A stretch of 64,000 bases of DNA from assembly GCA_000499405.2 (NCBI GenBank), contig HG738138.1, positions 6,632,888 through 6,696,887 on the forward strand, in the 5' to 3' direction. Shown here piece after piece: positions 13,131 to 28,666 of the stretch (within the stretch, counting starts at the first letter, position 1; every line of letters begins with the position of its first letter). The position numbers were made by a program, and so were the translations under genes. Source of the stretch: Onchocerca volvulus (lineage: Eukaryota; Nematoda; Chromadorea; Rhabditida; Onchocercidae). The notes below the pieces were generated by a model, which had not been told where the DNA came from, did no database searches, and worked only from the letters and a program-made list of their open reading frames with translations.

Positions 13131-15149
13131 TTTTATACCTTCTCGAAATTTTGTTCCGACTGTTTTTCTTAAGATGTATGTCGTTTACTTTTTCGCATTA
13201 ATAGTTTTAGATTGCATAATTTAGCAAGAACAATTACTTTGATACTGGAGAGATTGGACATGTAATTTATCTCCAAGTAAACTGGTAGCAACATTTCGGT
13301 GATGACCATTTCCAAGAAGTACTGAAAATGTAAAAAGCCATTGTATCTTCTTAAATTTTAAGTGTAGATGTGCTTCTCTGCATTATATCTGCATTAGAAA
13401 AAAAATTCATCCTGAAATTGGATAGAGATCACCAGTCAGAAGGGAACGGGCTAAAATATTAAATTAGATTTTTCCAATGCATCTGTTGTTGTAAAATGTC
13501 TTGCAACACTTTTTTATAGAAACAGATGCATTGAAAATATAAGCTTGATAAATACGATAAGACATCTTGGAATTTGAGCGAATTTCTGCTGTTTCTCTGC
13601 GCCTAGAAAACCGCCAAGTTTCGCACTTTGTATCCACTTCACTTCTCAAGTATTCATCTAGCAAAGTCTGCACTGTGAGAAATCTTGAAGTCTATATTGA
13701 TCGAAGACCAGCTTGTTCCAGCATATGGATCAAGACGGCAAAAGAATACTTTCCCTTCGTAACGACATTACATCTTCTGCATCTTATAATGAATTTTATC
13801 TCTTGTTAAAGTCTGCAAATGCATTTCTTAAAATTTTTAGATGGAGTTTCTAAATAAAGCAGTACTTAAAATGAATTCAAAATCCAAGGCATGCAGCCAT
13901 TTACAGAAGTATTGTTGATTCAGTAAAAAGAATCATATACGGCTAGTTAGGTTTGATGTCCGGTCTTCGAAATATTTAAAGTGATACCAGACTGACTCTT
14001 GATGTAGATTAGCGGTAACTGTATCATTTGTGATAGATAAAGCTAATATGGTCTCAATCAAGGGGTTTATGGGTGTGAGACTAATTTTATTAGATGATTC
14101 GAGATTTTCTCCACAATTGTAAAACAAGAGCCGCACTCAGTTGAAAAGTGTATCTACCAATATAAAAAGAAAAAAAGTGGCTATTCGTTATGTGGTCGCA
14201 GTCATTCATGCAGTTATACAAAATTCTTAAATGAAGAACAGTTGTCCAAATGTAACTTGATGCTAAATTCGAGGGACTCGGAAATATTTTGCATCTCATA
14301 CGATACTCATTGGAAGACATAGAATATATCTACTGGATTTTATGAAAAAATGGGAAAATTTTAAGAAATTTTTTCTGATGTTCATCGTTTGCACTCGATG
14401 CAAGTTCTTCATCTTGTTGTTATTATCAATTAACCTTTTCCTACATTTCTTGAAGAAAAAGAAGTCGAAGCCATTCAACAGAGATTTTCTGATCGCCTTC
14501 CCCAAATCGTATAAAAATTTGGCAAAAATTTTATATACGATGGTGACTGTATTCTTGGCCACAAATATTCCTCGCGCCAATCCTGCATTATTTAACTCAA
14601 TGACAGCAATAACTTGAATATCTTAAAGTCTCAATAAATTTTGATAAGTTCAAGTTGAATTGATAAACTCAAAACTCCATAAATTGAGGTACGATAAAGT
14701 CCTTCTATTTCACTCAAATCCATGATTCCTCAAAATTAGTTTCATGAAAAGCCGTTCCTAAAATACTAAAATAAAAAAATGTCGTATCATATAATGAAAC
14801 CGTTTTGGTAGCGCAACAATCTCAAAATTAAGGTTACTTTTTATTGAAAAAAAAGGGATTTCTGGATAAAGAATCCAGATAGTCTGCATTTATTCAAGTA
14901 ATTACAGAGTCCATAGAAAAGATGAAATGATTAAAAAGAATAATAATAGATTGGTTAGAGTATCTGAAATAACACAAAGATTCCGCGCCATATCTGTCTG
15001 CGGTATAACTCTTTAGTTGAAGTTAATAAACAGTTTCTTGAATGATGTTTGATTTAACAAATTTCAATTTAATTAGTTGACAGATCTAATGTTCGCTCTC
15101 TCTAGTTTTTCTCATATGTTTTTATTGCATTCGAAAAAAAAGAAGAGAA

Positions 15150-15208
15150 AAATCACTTATTGGTCCATCTTTCTCTCTGACAGAGAAGGATGGACCAGTA
15201 AGTGATTT
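15150..15208 (+). repeat. 27-bp hairpin with a 5-base loop
   Basis: The left arm 15,150-15,176 and right arm 15,182-15,208 are complementary over 27 bases. If transcribed from the plus strand, every position pairs, two of them as G-U. The loop is CTGAC. It lies between genes. It could be a small-RNA precursor, a relic of a miniature inverted-repeat element, or a chance-fixed palindrome. Confidence 0.85.
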
Positions 15209-15362
15209 AAAATCAATCAACCTAGGTATAGCTACTGTTTCTATAGGTAATAAGGAATCTTAATGAAAAATAAGAAAAGTTCGAAATCTTTATTTCCGAA
15301 ACAAAAAGTTTCAAGATAGCATTGTTACAAATCATCTGCTTTTTGAAACGGCGCTTCATCAC

Positions 15363-15803
15363 TTATATAAAAAATCTTCCTCTAAAAACTAAATGAAAAA
15401 TGGAAAAGCGAAAATAAAAAAAAAAAAAAAAAAAATTACAAATGTTCGACAATGAAGATGCAGTGTGTGAGTTTGCAATATGAAACAGTTGCTGGATGAA
15501 GGAAAAATATTTACTGTGCAAAGTCATATTTTGCAATATAAAATTCACTTTTATTAATTCATACGGCAGTGCGCATAAATGGCAGCTATACTGTTGAAGC
15601 AAGAAATAAAGAATTACAAAAGAATATACAAAAATTGAAGCAATTTCTTTAAAATATGAATATTTAAAATGCAGTTCGAATTTATCAGCTAAGTAATGCT
15701 TAAGTTGATAAATGCAAATATTGTTGTTATCGTCAATATCATCATGAAAACAAAATTGTGAGATTTCACTGGTGCAAAAAGATTGTTGCTTGAAGGGTAC
15801 CAT
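15363..15803 (-). CDS. Hypothetical 146-codon open frame
   Basis: An ATG-started frame on the minus strand runs 146 codons, which is long for DNA this AT-rich. The product is unrecognised. It is rich in Phe, Ile and Tyr, and its C-terminal part includes a Phe run read from a poly(T) tract. It has no obvious splice signals and no neighbours that point to a role. It may be a chance frame and is listed with low confidence. Confidence 0.12.
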   Translation of the reverse strand: MVPFKQQSFCTSEISQFCFHDDIDDNNNICIYQLKHYLADKFELHFKYSYFKEIASIFVYSFVILYFLLQQYSCHLCALPYELIKVNFILQNMTLHSKYFSFIQQLFHIANSHTASSLSNICNFFFFFFYFRFSIFHLVFRGRFFI

Positions 15804-17130
15804 ATCTCATATTATTGGTAGAGCTTATTTTGATCTTAATATTTTAACCTTTAGAAATAAAGAGTGAAATATATTTCAAGTTCTACTAATCAACGGCCGG
15901 ATTAACATAATTGGTTTCATATGCCATACACTGTAAATTTCCGTACGGGTCATATTTGGGCGCGATCAGCATATAGCTAAGCTACCGTAGTGATAATTTC
16001 AATGCATATTTTAAGAAATTATGACATTTCTTCATTACTGCCTTTTTGATGGCAATTTTCACTAACTGTTTCCAGAAATGATTTGCATTATTATTTGCTA
16101 GAATTTTCGAAGAGTCAATTTCACATATTATTTACAAGTTACTTGGAGATTATTAAAAACAAGACTGTATATTTTGAACGAAATTCATTCGATGAACAAG
16201 TGAAAAAAATCACTAAAATATAGAATTGGAAATTAATTTTCATGCTGTAAAAATCAATTCTGCGCTAGAGATAAAGATGAAATAGTTTACAAGGTACAAT
16301 CAGCACAACAGTGGATTTGCGAAGAATTTTTAGCTAAGCAATTCGTTAGCGCAGGATTATACAAATTTGCGAAAAAAGCTTATTTGGAGATGAAAAATTT
16401 ATTTTGAGAAAACAAATGCGCTGATTCTATCGCCGCATTTTCATCTAATCACGATAATTGACTTTTCCACTGCGCGCGGTATTGTCGATATTGATGATCG
16501 GAATATGTCGGCATATATAATTTCTTGTCGTACACAAAATGTTCGCGCCAGTCCTATTTTGTGGATGTAGGCACGTTGCACATTAATAGTACCAATACTT
16601 CAAATAAACAAATAAACAAAAATAAACGAAAATATGTCCGTTCTCACTTTACTTATGTTGCAATCCATCTTTACTGCATCTTCACTGCTTTTGAAGCGAT
16701 AATAAAGATTAGGGGAAAAGCAATTCGCAGTTCAGGAAGCAGCACTACTTAATCTCAGCAACACTTGTAATCACTAGTTCTCATTTAAGTGATATTTTGA
16801 AAGCTTGAAATTGAGTCTATGAATGAATAGAAAGAAAAAATTGATGTCATGAATTAAAAAAGAACTTTCCATTTTTTATCTCTCATAATCCTATATTAAA
16901 AGATCTAAAAAAGAGGCAAGAGAACTTGTTTTCTTCCGAAGATCTCAAATTCATTTCACCTTCAGTTATATTACGCTTAACTTAATAATATGGAGTGCAT
17001 GAGCTAGTAATAAACAAATCAATTGTCTATTTTCAAGCCTTATTTACCGACAGCATCGAAATCATTCATCTTAATGTAGATAGGATATTAATAAGAATAT
17101 TTTACTAATTTTCTTTCCAGAAAATTATCC

Positions 17131-17319
17131 ATGGAACAATTAAATGAATCAAAATTGAGAAACGAATACAAATTATACCTCGTAATATACGAGCTACCTG
17201 AAGATAAATATAGTGCTATTAAAAATAGAAGAAAAAAATTGTCACCCCCTTTAATTAACAACATTTTGGATGACTCTGACTGCAAAATAGTTACTTATTT
17301 GTTTATCTTCAATTCATAA
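17131..17319 (+). CDS. Possible small gene, 62 residues, unknown function
   Basis: A clean acceptor (AATTTTCTTTCCAG, ending 17,120) lies 10 bases before an ATG that opens a 62-codon frame ending at a TAA. That arrangement fits a trans-spliced short mRNA. The product is charged, starts MEQLNESKLRNEYKLYLV, and has no recognised domain, signal peptide or membrane segment. The frame could also be one exon of a longer gene or a chance frame. Confidence 0.3.
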   Translation: MEQLNESKLRNEYKLYLVIYELPEDKYSAIKNRRKKLSPPLINNILDDSDCKIVTYLFIFNS

Positions 17320-18333
17320 AAAAGCTATTCAAAGAAACACGAAAAATTAATAATTTGAAACAAACAATCCAGAATGGCACCTGCTAGAGGCCAAAATTTC
17401 TCGCAGATATAAAACAAATTGAAAATATCATTGTTCGAAAAGTTTTGAAAACAAATAATTGGTCTAATGATTTTTATAATTTAAGTTAGACCATTTTGAA
17501 GTTCCCATCTCCCGTATTTTTTAAAATGTCTTTTTTTTTTTTTGCTTTTTGAGTATTTTTCAATGAAATATAGGAGGCCTAAGAAATTCTATCTATTTCT
17601 TCATCGCTCAGCAGCTCTAAAAAATTATTTTCGAACAAGAGTGGTAGGAGAATCTCAAAAAACTCTTCATTAACTAAATTTCTGCAAAATTAGATTGCAG
17701 TCAGTTCATAATTTCATTGCTCAATAAATTCGTCAAAAGTTAAAGTAAGCAAAAGAGATCAGATGATTAAGAGATTGTGTATATGATTAGGATCTCTTAA
17801 AAGTCATCTTTTATCAACCGAAATAGCAAAAAAATTGCTTCCTTTTCTTTTTTTTTTTTTTTTTTTAATTGAAGTAAAAATCTATATGGTGTGTTTGCAA
17901 TTGTTATTGCATGATCGGGAGAAATAAAATTGGCTTTAACATGAAAAATGGTCGAATTTTAGAAAATTTTTTCTCCAGTTTTGAACGATTATGGATTAAA
18001 GTGCAAGCCAAATTGATTGAAAATTGGTTGATAAAGTATAGATGAATCTTTGGTATTTGTTTTGTTGGAAAAAAAAATGTTTCCTCTTGTTGAATTCCTA
18101 CTTGCAAAATCTAGGAAATTTTTCTCAGAAGAAGATAAGAAGTTATAAATATTTTTACTGAACAAAAATTGTCTAAATAATACAATTCAAGAAGAATAGA
18201 TTGCAAAAATTTGCCGTTCTAATTTGACGCTATTCTTATCGCTTGCCTCCTAATTATCATAAAGATATGCTTTTCATCAAAAAGATAGAAGCCAGTGCAA
18301 ATTTAAATTTCGGTTGCTCCAGTTTCATAAAAG

Positions 18334-19814
18334 TTATTGAAGTGCGAAGTCCAGGAGTATTGTTCCTGCTTGCTTCCAATCATGATATATTTCTAAGGCA
18401 TACTTCTGAATGTGTATACGACGGAAAAATATATCATCTCTTTAAAACACCGTATTCTCTCTAATTGTAATTTTCATCTTGATCTTGTATAGATACCAGT
18501 ATTTGCTCGGATATTTTCAGTTTCATATTCCAAGCTTTTTATACTCAGTGAACTTTTTTTTTTATAGCCAAAATCAATTTGCCAATGAACTTAAATTTTT
18601 TCATAAAGCTTTCATCAAAGAACGTAAACATAATTCCTTTGTTTCTGCATAGCATTGAATTTCGAATGATAATATTTAGTATTTCTCGCTTTTTTTTGCA
18701 GAGATCAAGTCTCTTTGCAACAAAGGATCCCACTTATTTCAATTACCAATATTGATAAAAAATTATATACTCGATATTACTCACCCTAAAACGATCCCAA
18801 TAAGACGACGAAAGCGAGTAGCGATTAAATGGTGAATAATAGTTGTAGCGATAAGGATTGAAATATGTGTAACGAAAGCGTGGATAATCGTCATAATAAT
18901 AATAGTATCGACTGTAGTAAGACGGGTAAGAGTATCTGAAAAAGCAAGAATCTTCAGCGTTATAAATATAATTCAAATATTTTGATGGATACTACTAAAT
19001 TGTTCCCGAAAATTTTTTTATAATTCATGAAGTTGATAAGCTAAATTTTTTTTTTATTGCTAAAATAGGTTAGGCATTAATTTTGAGGAATAATGTTAAT
19101 GATTTTATAAATAGCTCATGGAAAACATACAAATATCCTTTGTACCGATTCCAATAGCTGTATGGATAATTCCAGTAACTATATGGATTTAAAGCATAAC
19201 CGTCGTAGTAGTAACGACGGGGATAGAATGTACTGCGATACAGCGGACTGTAATAGTAGTAGCGATCGTACCAGTAATCATCATACTGCAACTGTTTCAC
19301 TTAAGAGAACTATTTAAATAAATGAATACTCAAATATGATTTTAAAGTAAATTAGAGAAACGAGACATTAATTCTTTTGAAACTGTTGGGAATATTTTTA
19401 ACTAAAAGAAATTCAGTTTCGGATTACACTCTTGGCATTCGATTTTTGCACCCCGAATTGTGTTTAAAAAAAAAAAAAAAAATTGAATAATTTCGCGAAG
19501 GAAAATGATTCAAAGACATCTTATCGGCTAAATTATTATAATTGTCGACTGAAATTTCGTGGAATAAAGCATTTAATCTTATGATTACCAAATCCCAATC
19601 TTTATAGTAGCGATATGGCCATTTCGGGGTATAACGGCTATACAGACTTAAATCTGGCACTGATCGCGTTCGATAGATCTGCAATATTTACATGCAATTT
19701 TTAACAAATCTGTGTAGTTTTGCCTTTCGACAAAAATGGTTAGAATGGGTATAATACCGTAGTAGTATGAGATGGTCTCAATACAACAGCAGACTGTGCT
19801 CGAACAAGTTCCAT
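18334..19814 (-). CDS. Tyrosine-rich filagenin-like muscle protein A
   Basis: Minus-strand exons 19,814-19,758, 19,678-19,589, 19,291-19,131, 18,935-18,785 and 18,405-18,334 join in phase to 176 residues. (Exon 3 could start at 19,285 instead, losing two residues.) About 46 of 176 residues are Tyr and most of the rest are Arg, Ser, Pro and Asp; no signal peptide, membrane helix or known enzyme motif is seen. The N-terminal RAQSAVVL and TRSVPDL motifs match RARSAVVL and RVASVPNL of the gene at 33.6-34.95 kb. Two introns fall at equivalent places in the same phases (before LQYDDYW/LDDYYHD, phase 0; then phase 2). The match therefore rests on the paralogue, whose length and composition fit nematode beta-filagenin, a thick-filament core protein. 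It might correspond to alpha- or gamma-filagenin. The gene family is inferred, the exon chain is well supported. Confidence 0.65.
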
Positions 19815-22800
19815 TTTCGCTTCTTTGGTTTGAATTCCTCACGTTAAATTCAGCTTTTCGTGTTTATTATAGTAAACGATCTCAGCGACAGTCTCACCAC
19901 TTTTCACCACCTTAATTATTTTTTTGTCATATCACTAATTGACTCAACTACTGCGACAACTTTTTACGATAAAATATAAAATATAGGAAACAGCAACTAG
20001 ATAAACGGACGCTTTAAATTTATGTTTTTTTTTTTTTTCAACTTCTTGAGTGTTATTCGAGAAACATTAGTTTGTAAATATCACCTTTATAAGTTTCAGC
20101 CAATTAGCAGTGTCAAGTTTTTCTGATCCAACTATGGGAATGGATGAGTGGTAGTTATAATAAGCAGACTTTTATCATTAATATCATTCTACTCTTCCAG
20201 GAAACAACTGTTTATAACAATGATTTTGCAACGATCAAGCCAAAATCTTCCAACTTCTGTATATTTTAATGCATTCATTGCAAATTAGAAATAAATAGTA
20301 CTATTACCAAACCAATAACATCCTGTCATCTCATACAGTAGACGAGCGCATAAATGAAAATTTTGTTTAAACAGAAGAAACGAGCATAAAGACATCTATT
20401 CGCACCTAGCTCAGAATTTTAGTTTATCGAGAACTGCTGCAAAATTTCAAACAGAGCAATATTGCGAGGGTAAATGGGAAAAATTGAAAATAATAGATTG
20501 AGGAAAGTTTCAGATAGCAAAACTACTTTAATAGCATGCACTATTTCGAACTGTTGAGCAAGCCAATGCACTTTTCTGGATGGCCTACCACTTGATGTGT
20601 AGTTGTAACTCGTTGAATGAAACCTCGAGCTTAATTTCGACTCTCTCTGATGTGCTCTAGTTGTCTCATTGAGGTAGGGTATGATCAGATACCGAATCCT
20701 GCAAATTCCATTGACATGATCATACAGCTGGGACCAGGTGAAGAGCTGAAGTTGCACCTTCACAAAAATAGTTGCCACCTCCTCCTTTCCTTCCCATTCA
20801 CCTGCCTCGAGCTCCAACCTGTTTATCGCAGCTATCTCTCCTAGAGAAAACAGAGATTGAGAGCGATAATTGTCGTTCAATGAGCATTTCAGAGTTAATT
20901 AAAAATTTAACTCTCAAGATTGCATGATGATAAGTTCACTTGGATCACGAGCAAAAAATGAAGAACGGATGCCTGAAATTATTTGCCTCTTTTCACACAT
21001 TCTCTCTTAGAACTAATTTCGACAAGGGAAAATACCAGTGAGAGTAGTTGCCCGTGCATCAAAGATAAGAAAAGTCTTTCACTATGTTTTCTCACTAGTT
21101 TCTTACTATGTTTCTGAGAAGAAAATGGTGCAATAATACGCATAACTTCATCAAACATAACGTGATTGAGTTTCCACTTCATCGAAAAAAAAAAAAAGAG
21201 TTAAATGTTTCCAGATCAGCGTGATCGCACAAATAAAAATCTTCTATTTGTTACACGATTTCAAGACAGGAAAGTCCAGCAGCACATGCAGATGAACTTG
21301 CAATTATAGGAATTCCCGGAAATGTTGATAGTAACAACATTTCATACTAAATTTAAAATAACTTCGCTAGCAAAAAAATTGAAAAACAACTATGACAATC
21401 ATTTTTTTTTTAATCTACATAACATTGAAAAATTATCCAACAAATGTTCAAAAATTTCTAAGATCATAAATAAGCATACAAAGAAAAACAAAACTGATAA
21501 ATGTATAGAAGGCTGCCATATCAAGTGACGAAGCAAAACTTATATGAAGATTTCCATTAGTATTATTAAATTTCCAATAGCATAACAATCATTTATTTAC
21601 AATCACAAATTTTCATTTGTAAAAGCAGCTGAGTTCATACGTCAACAGGCATCATGCAATCTACAAATTTAAATTTTATCAATCACAAATCATTAGAATG
21701 GAAAATGATTTAGTTCTGTAATACAACATAATTTTTTTCAAGAACAAAGTAAATAAAATTGGCGGAACAAAACGATATTCATTTGCTGTGCTTACTTAAT
21801 TGAAACTAAATATGCATTATTCGGCTAATGATCTTCTGAATTCGATCATGTGCCAAAATATCACAAATTATTTACATCCCTTTCAATTGTTCTCTTCATA
21901 TTCTCAACTTATTGTTGACATTTCCTACAATTTTATATGTGAACTTATATTCATCCCTTTACTTTCTCATTACATTATCACTTTAGCGATAAATAAAATG
22001 CCAAGATTTGCATGTCAATAATTCACAAAGACGAAATTCAACTTTTATTTCCAGAAATTTCATACCAGATTTTAATGCATACATAAATTAAATTTAAACA
22101 TTAAATAGTTGCTGCAGAGAAGTGGTAGTTTCTATTTATTCCAATTCGATCTTCTTTCCTATTTTCCACGACCGCTTCGAGTCTTCTAGCTGCATTTGCA
22201 ATCCACGAACACCTGTCACATTGCAAAACAACCATCCCAACCAATAACACGCAAAACAGGCGCTCTGAAATCCAATCCAAAGATAATCGTCCCGATAGAC
22301 TTCTACAGAGCTTGTGGTGCTAGTATTTCGCGGCTGGCCGACGTTTGCAAATCGACAGTAATACGTTTCAATTCGAGTTTACCGAGGTGCTGGGGAAGTT
22401 ATGGGAGATGCATAGGCGGACAGGTTTCTAAGTCGCTCTTATTGGAATTCCTCTTATAATTCTTGACCGGAAACTGAAGTATTGCTTCTGAATATTATTG
22501 TACGGAAAGTTCACTCAAATAATTAGTGATTTTGTGAATTTGTTCTGCATAGTACTCTGAAACTGCGTACTACCAGATAGCGCCACAATTTGAGCCCCTT
22601 GGTCATGATTTTTTTTTTCTTTTTAATAATATGCTGTTGATGAAAAATAGATTTTGATGACATTTTTTAGAAGAAGATTACTGATATTTGTGAACGAGAA
22701 TGCTGAATATTTAAATTTGCGTCTAAGCTTGACTGTCAGTCATTCCTAATTTACATGTTCTGTAGAAATATATGTAGTAATCCATGATTTTTCCACACCA

Positions 22801-23767
22801 GGCAATTATTATTCTCATGCAAGAATCATCTAAATGGACTTTTTTCTCGTTATAACCCTTGAAATTTTTCTGAGTGCCTCACTCAAGGTTCTTTTTACAT
22901 CTCTTTAATTTTTTCATTTCTCTCATCAGTTTATTCTATTTTTAATCAACCGTCGACGTAAATTAGTTTGAGTTATAATAAATTCATCCAAATTGCTTAA
23001 TGCAAAAATTAAACTTATAATGAAAAGAGTTTAATTGTCGTTGTTTTAATGCATTCGTACTTTTTTCGTCGATTTTAATTATATTAATTAAACTGTTGTA
23101 CAGGCCAAATATTTTCAATGAATGTTTCAGTTCTACAATATTCTTTAAACGATATATTGATTTTGCTGAACGATTTCATTCTTTTTTGATTTTATTAAAC
23201 GATTTCATTATTTGGTAAACCATTGTTTCAGACTATACATTTGACCTTAAAAGAAGACGAGGGTATAGAAATATTCGACCGGCAGTTTCGGTTGAAAATA
23301 TCGATATAGATATGTAATTTGTTTTTGAAAATATCAATTATTGTTGTTTATTTATGCTGTATATCGTTTCATCCGGTAAAATATCTACATATCTCTGTTC
23401 TTTCGGAAAAGCTAACGTCATTGTTAAATTTTAATAAATATTATTTCCTCGTAAGTTGAACCTGCGTTTATGAATAATGGTTCCTCAACCATAAAAACCG
23501 GTGTGCACATTGTATTTGAGGTATTTTTTGCGGGATGCGATTTATTCATGACTTAATTAGGTTTTTTAGCGCGAAGTCTCTAAGGATACTAATGGATTTT
23601 TGAGATTATCTTGGATTCAAGCGTTTCTGTATTTGTAGCAGTTTAACATCGCAGTATACAGAGTCTAATTGATATCTGCGATTTTATCGGATTAAGAGTG
23701 CAAAAGAGAGTTTAGTAATTGAACATTATTTGTCATTTCGTATCGCTAATTTTATAGATTAGTTTTC
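19815..23767. other. Intergenic region upstream of two divergent genes
   Basis: This lies between the starts of the minus-strand filagenin-like gene and the plus-strand NADAR gene, so it should hold the promoters of both. A GC-richer patch at about 20,540-20,860 lies 0.7-1.0 kb upstream of the filagenin-like ATG and is open for 153 codons on the minus strand. A second GC-richer patch is at 22,150-22,450. No TATA box or known muscle element was identified with confidence. Confidence 0.45.
20419..20880 (-). CDS. Hypothetical 153-codon open frame
   Basis: The longest unassigned minus-strand frame in the window. Its middle part is GC-richer than the flanks, which both lengthens chance frames and could mark a real exon or enhancer. 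The product contains a Glu-rich stretch near the start and a hydrophobic C-terminal segment, with no recognised family. A separate 67-codon frame begins upstream at 21,182, but no phase-consistent splice joining the two was found. Confidence 0.15.
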   Translation of the reverse strand: MNDNYRSQSLFSLGEIAAINRLELEAGEWEGKEEVATIFVKVQLQLFTWSQLYDHVNGICRIRYLIIPYLNETTRAHQRESKLSSRFHSTSYNYTSSGRPSRKVHWLAQQFEIVHAIKVVLLSETFLNLLFSIFPIYPRNIALFEILQQFSIN

Positions 23768-23792
23768 AGAATCTGGTATGGTCACTTCATAA
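23762..23792 (+). promoter_or_regulatory. Spliced-leader-type acceptor and 4-codon upstream ORF
   Basis: The acceptor TTAGTTTTCAG ends at 23,769. Nine bases later an upstream ATG (23,778) opens a four-codon frame that stops at 23,792, 12 bases before the main ATG at 23,805. If the leader joins here, ribosomes would meet this tiny frame first, which would lower or regulate translation of the NADAR protein. Confidence 0.45.
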
Positions 23793-23804
23793 CTATAACT
23801 TTGG

Positions 23805-28551
<4,747 letters not shown>

Positions 28552-28660
28552 GAGCAACAGTATTCTGTTCATATGATATCTAATTGATTTTTCTGAATCT
28601 TCTAATTCTGATCGGTTTATTTGGCCAAAGTTAATAGGCGATCTTAAGATTGTTTATGAC

Positions 28661-28666
28661 AATAAA
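28661..28666 (+). terminator. Candidate polyadenylation signal AATAAA (NADAR gene)
   Basis: AATAAA lies 110 bases after the TAG at 28,551, which supports 28,339-28,551 being the final exon. Confidence 0.4.

Larger units (their letters stand above)
13131..18333. other. Intergenic region without a confident gene
   Basis: Holds a strong inverted repeat (15,150-15,208), one possible small gene (17,131-17,319), a 146-codon minus-strand frame (15,363-15,803), and a patch (13,460-14,640) where both strands look weakly coding. The rest is AT-rich sequence with long A or T runs (for example 15,416-15,435 and 17,848-17,866). Confidence 0.5.

Noticed and set aside
18243..18464. 73-codon plus-strand frame
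   Set aside because: It is antisense to the last exon of the tyrosine-rich gene, which has phase and splice support.
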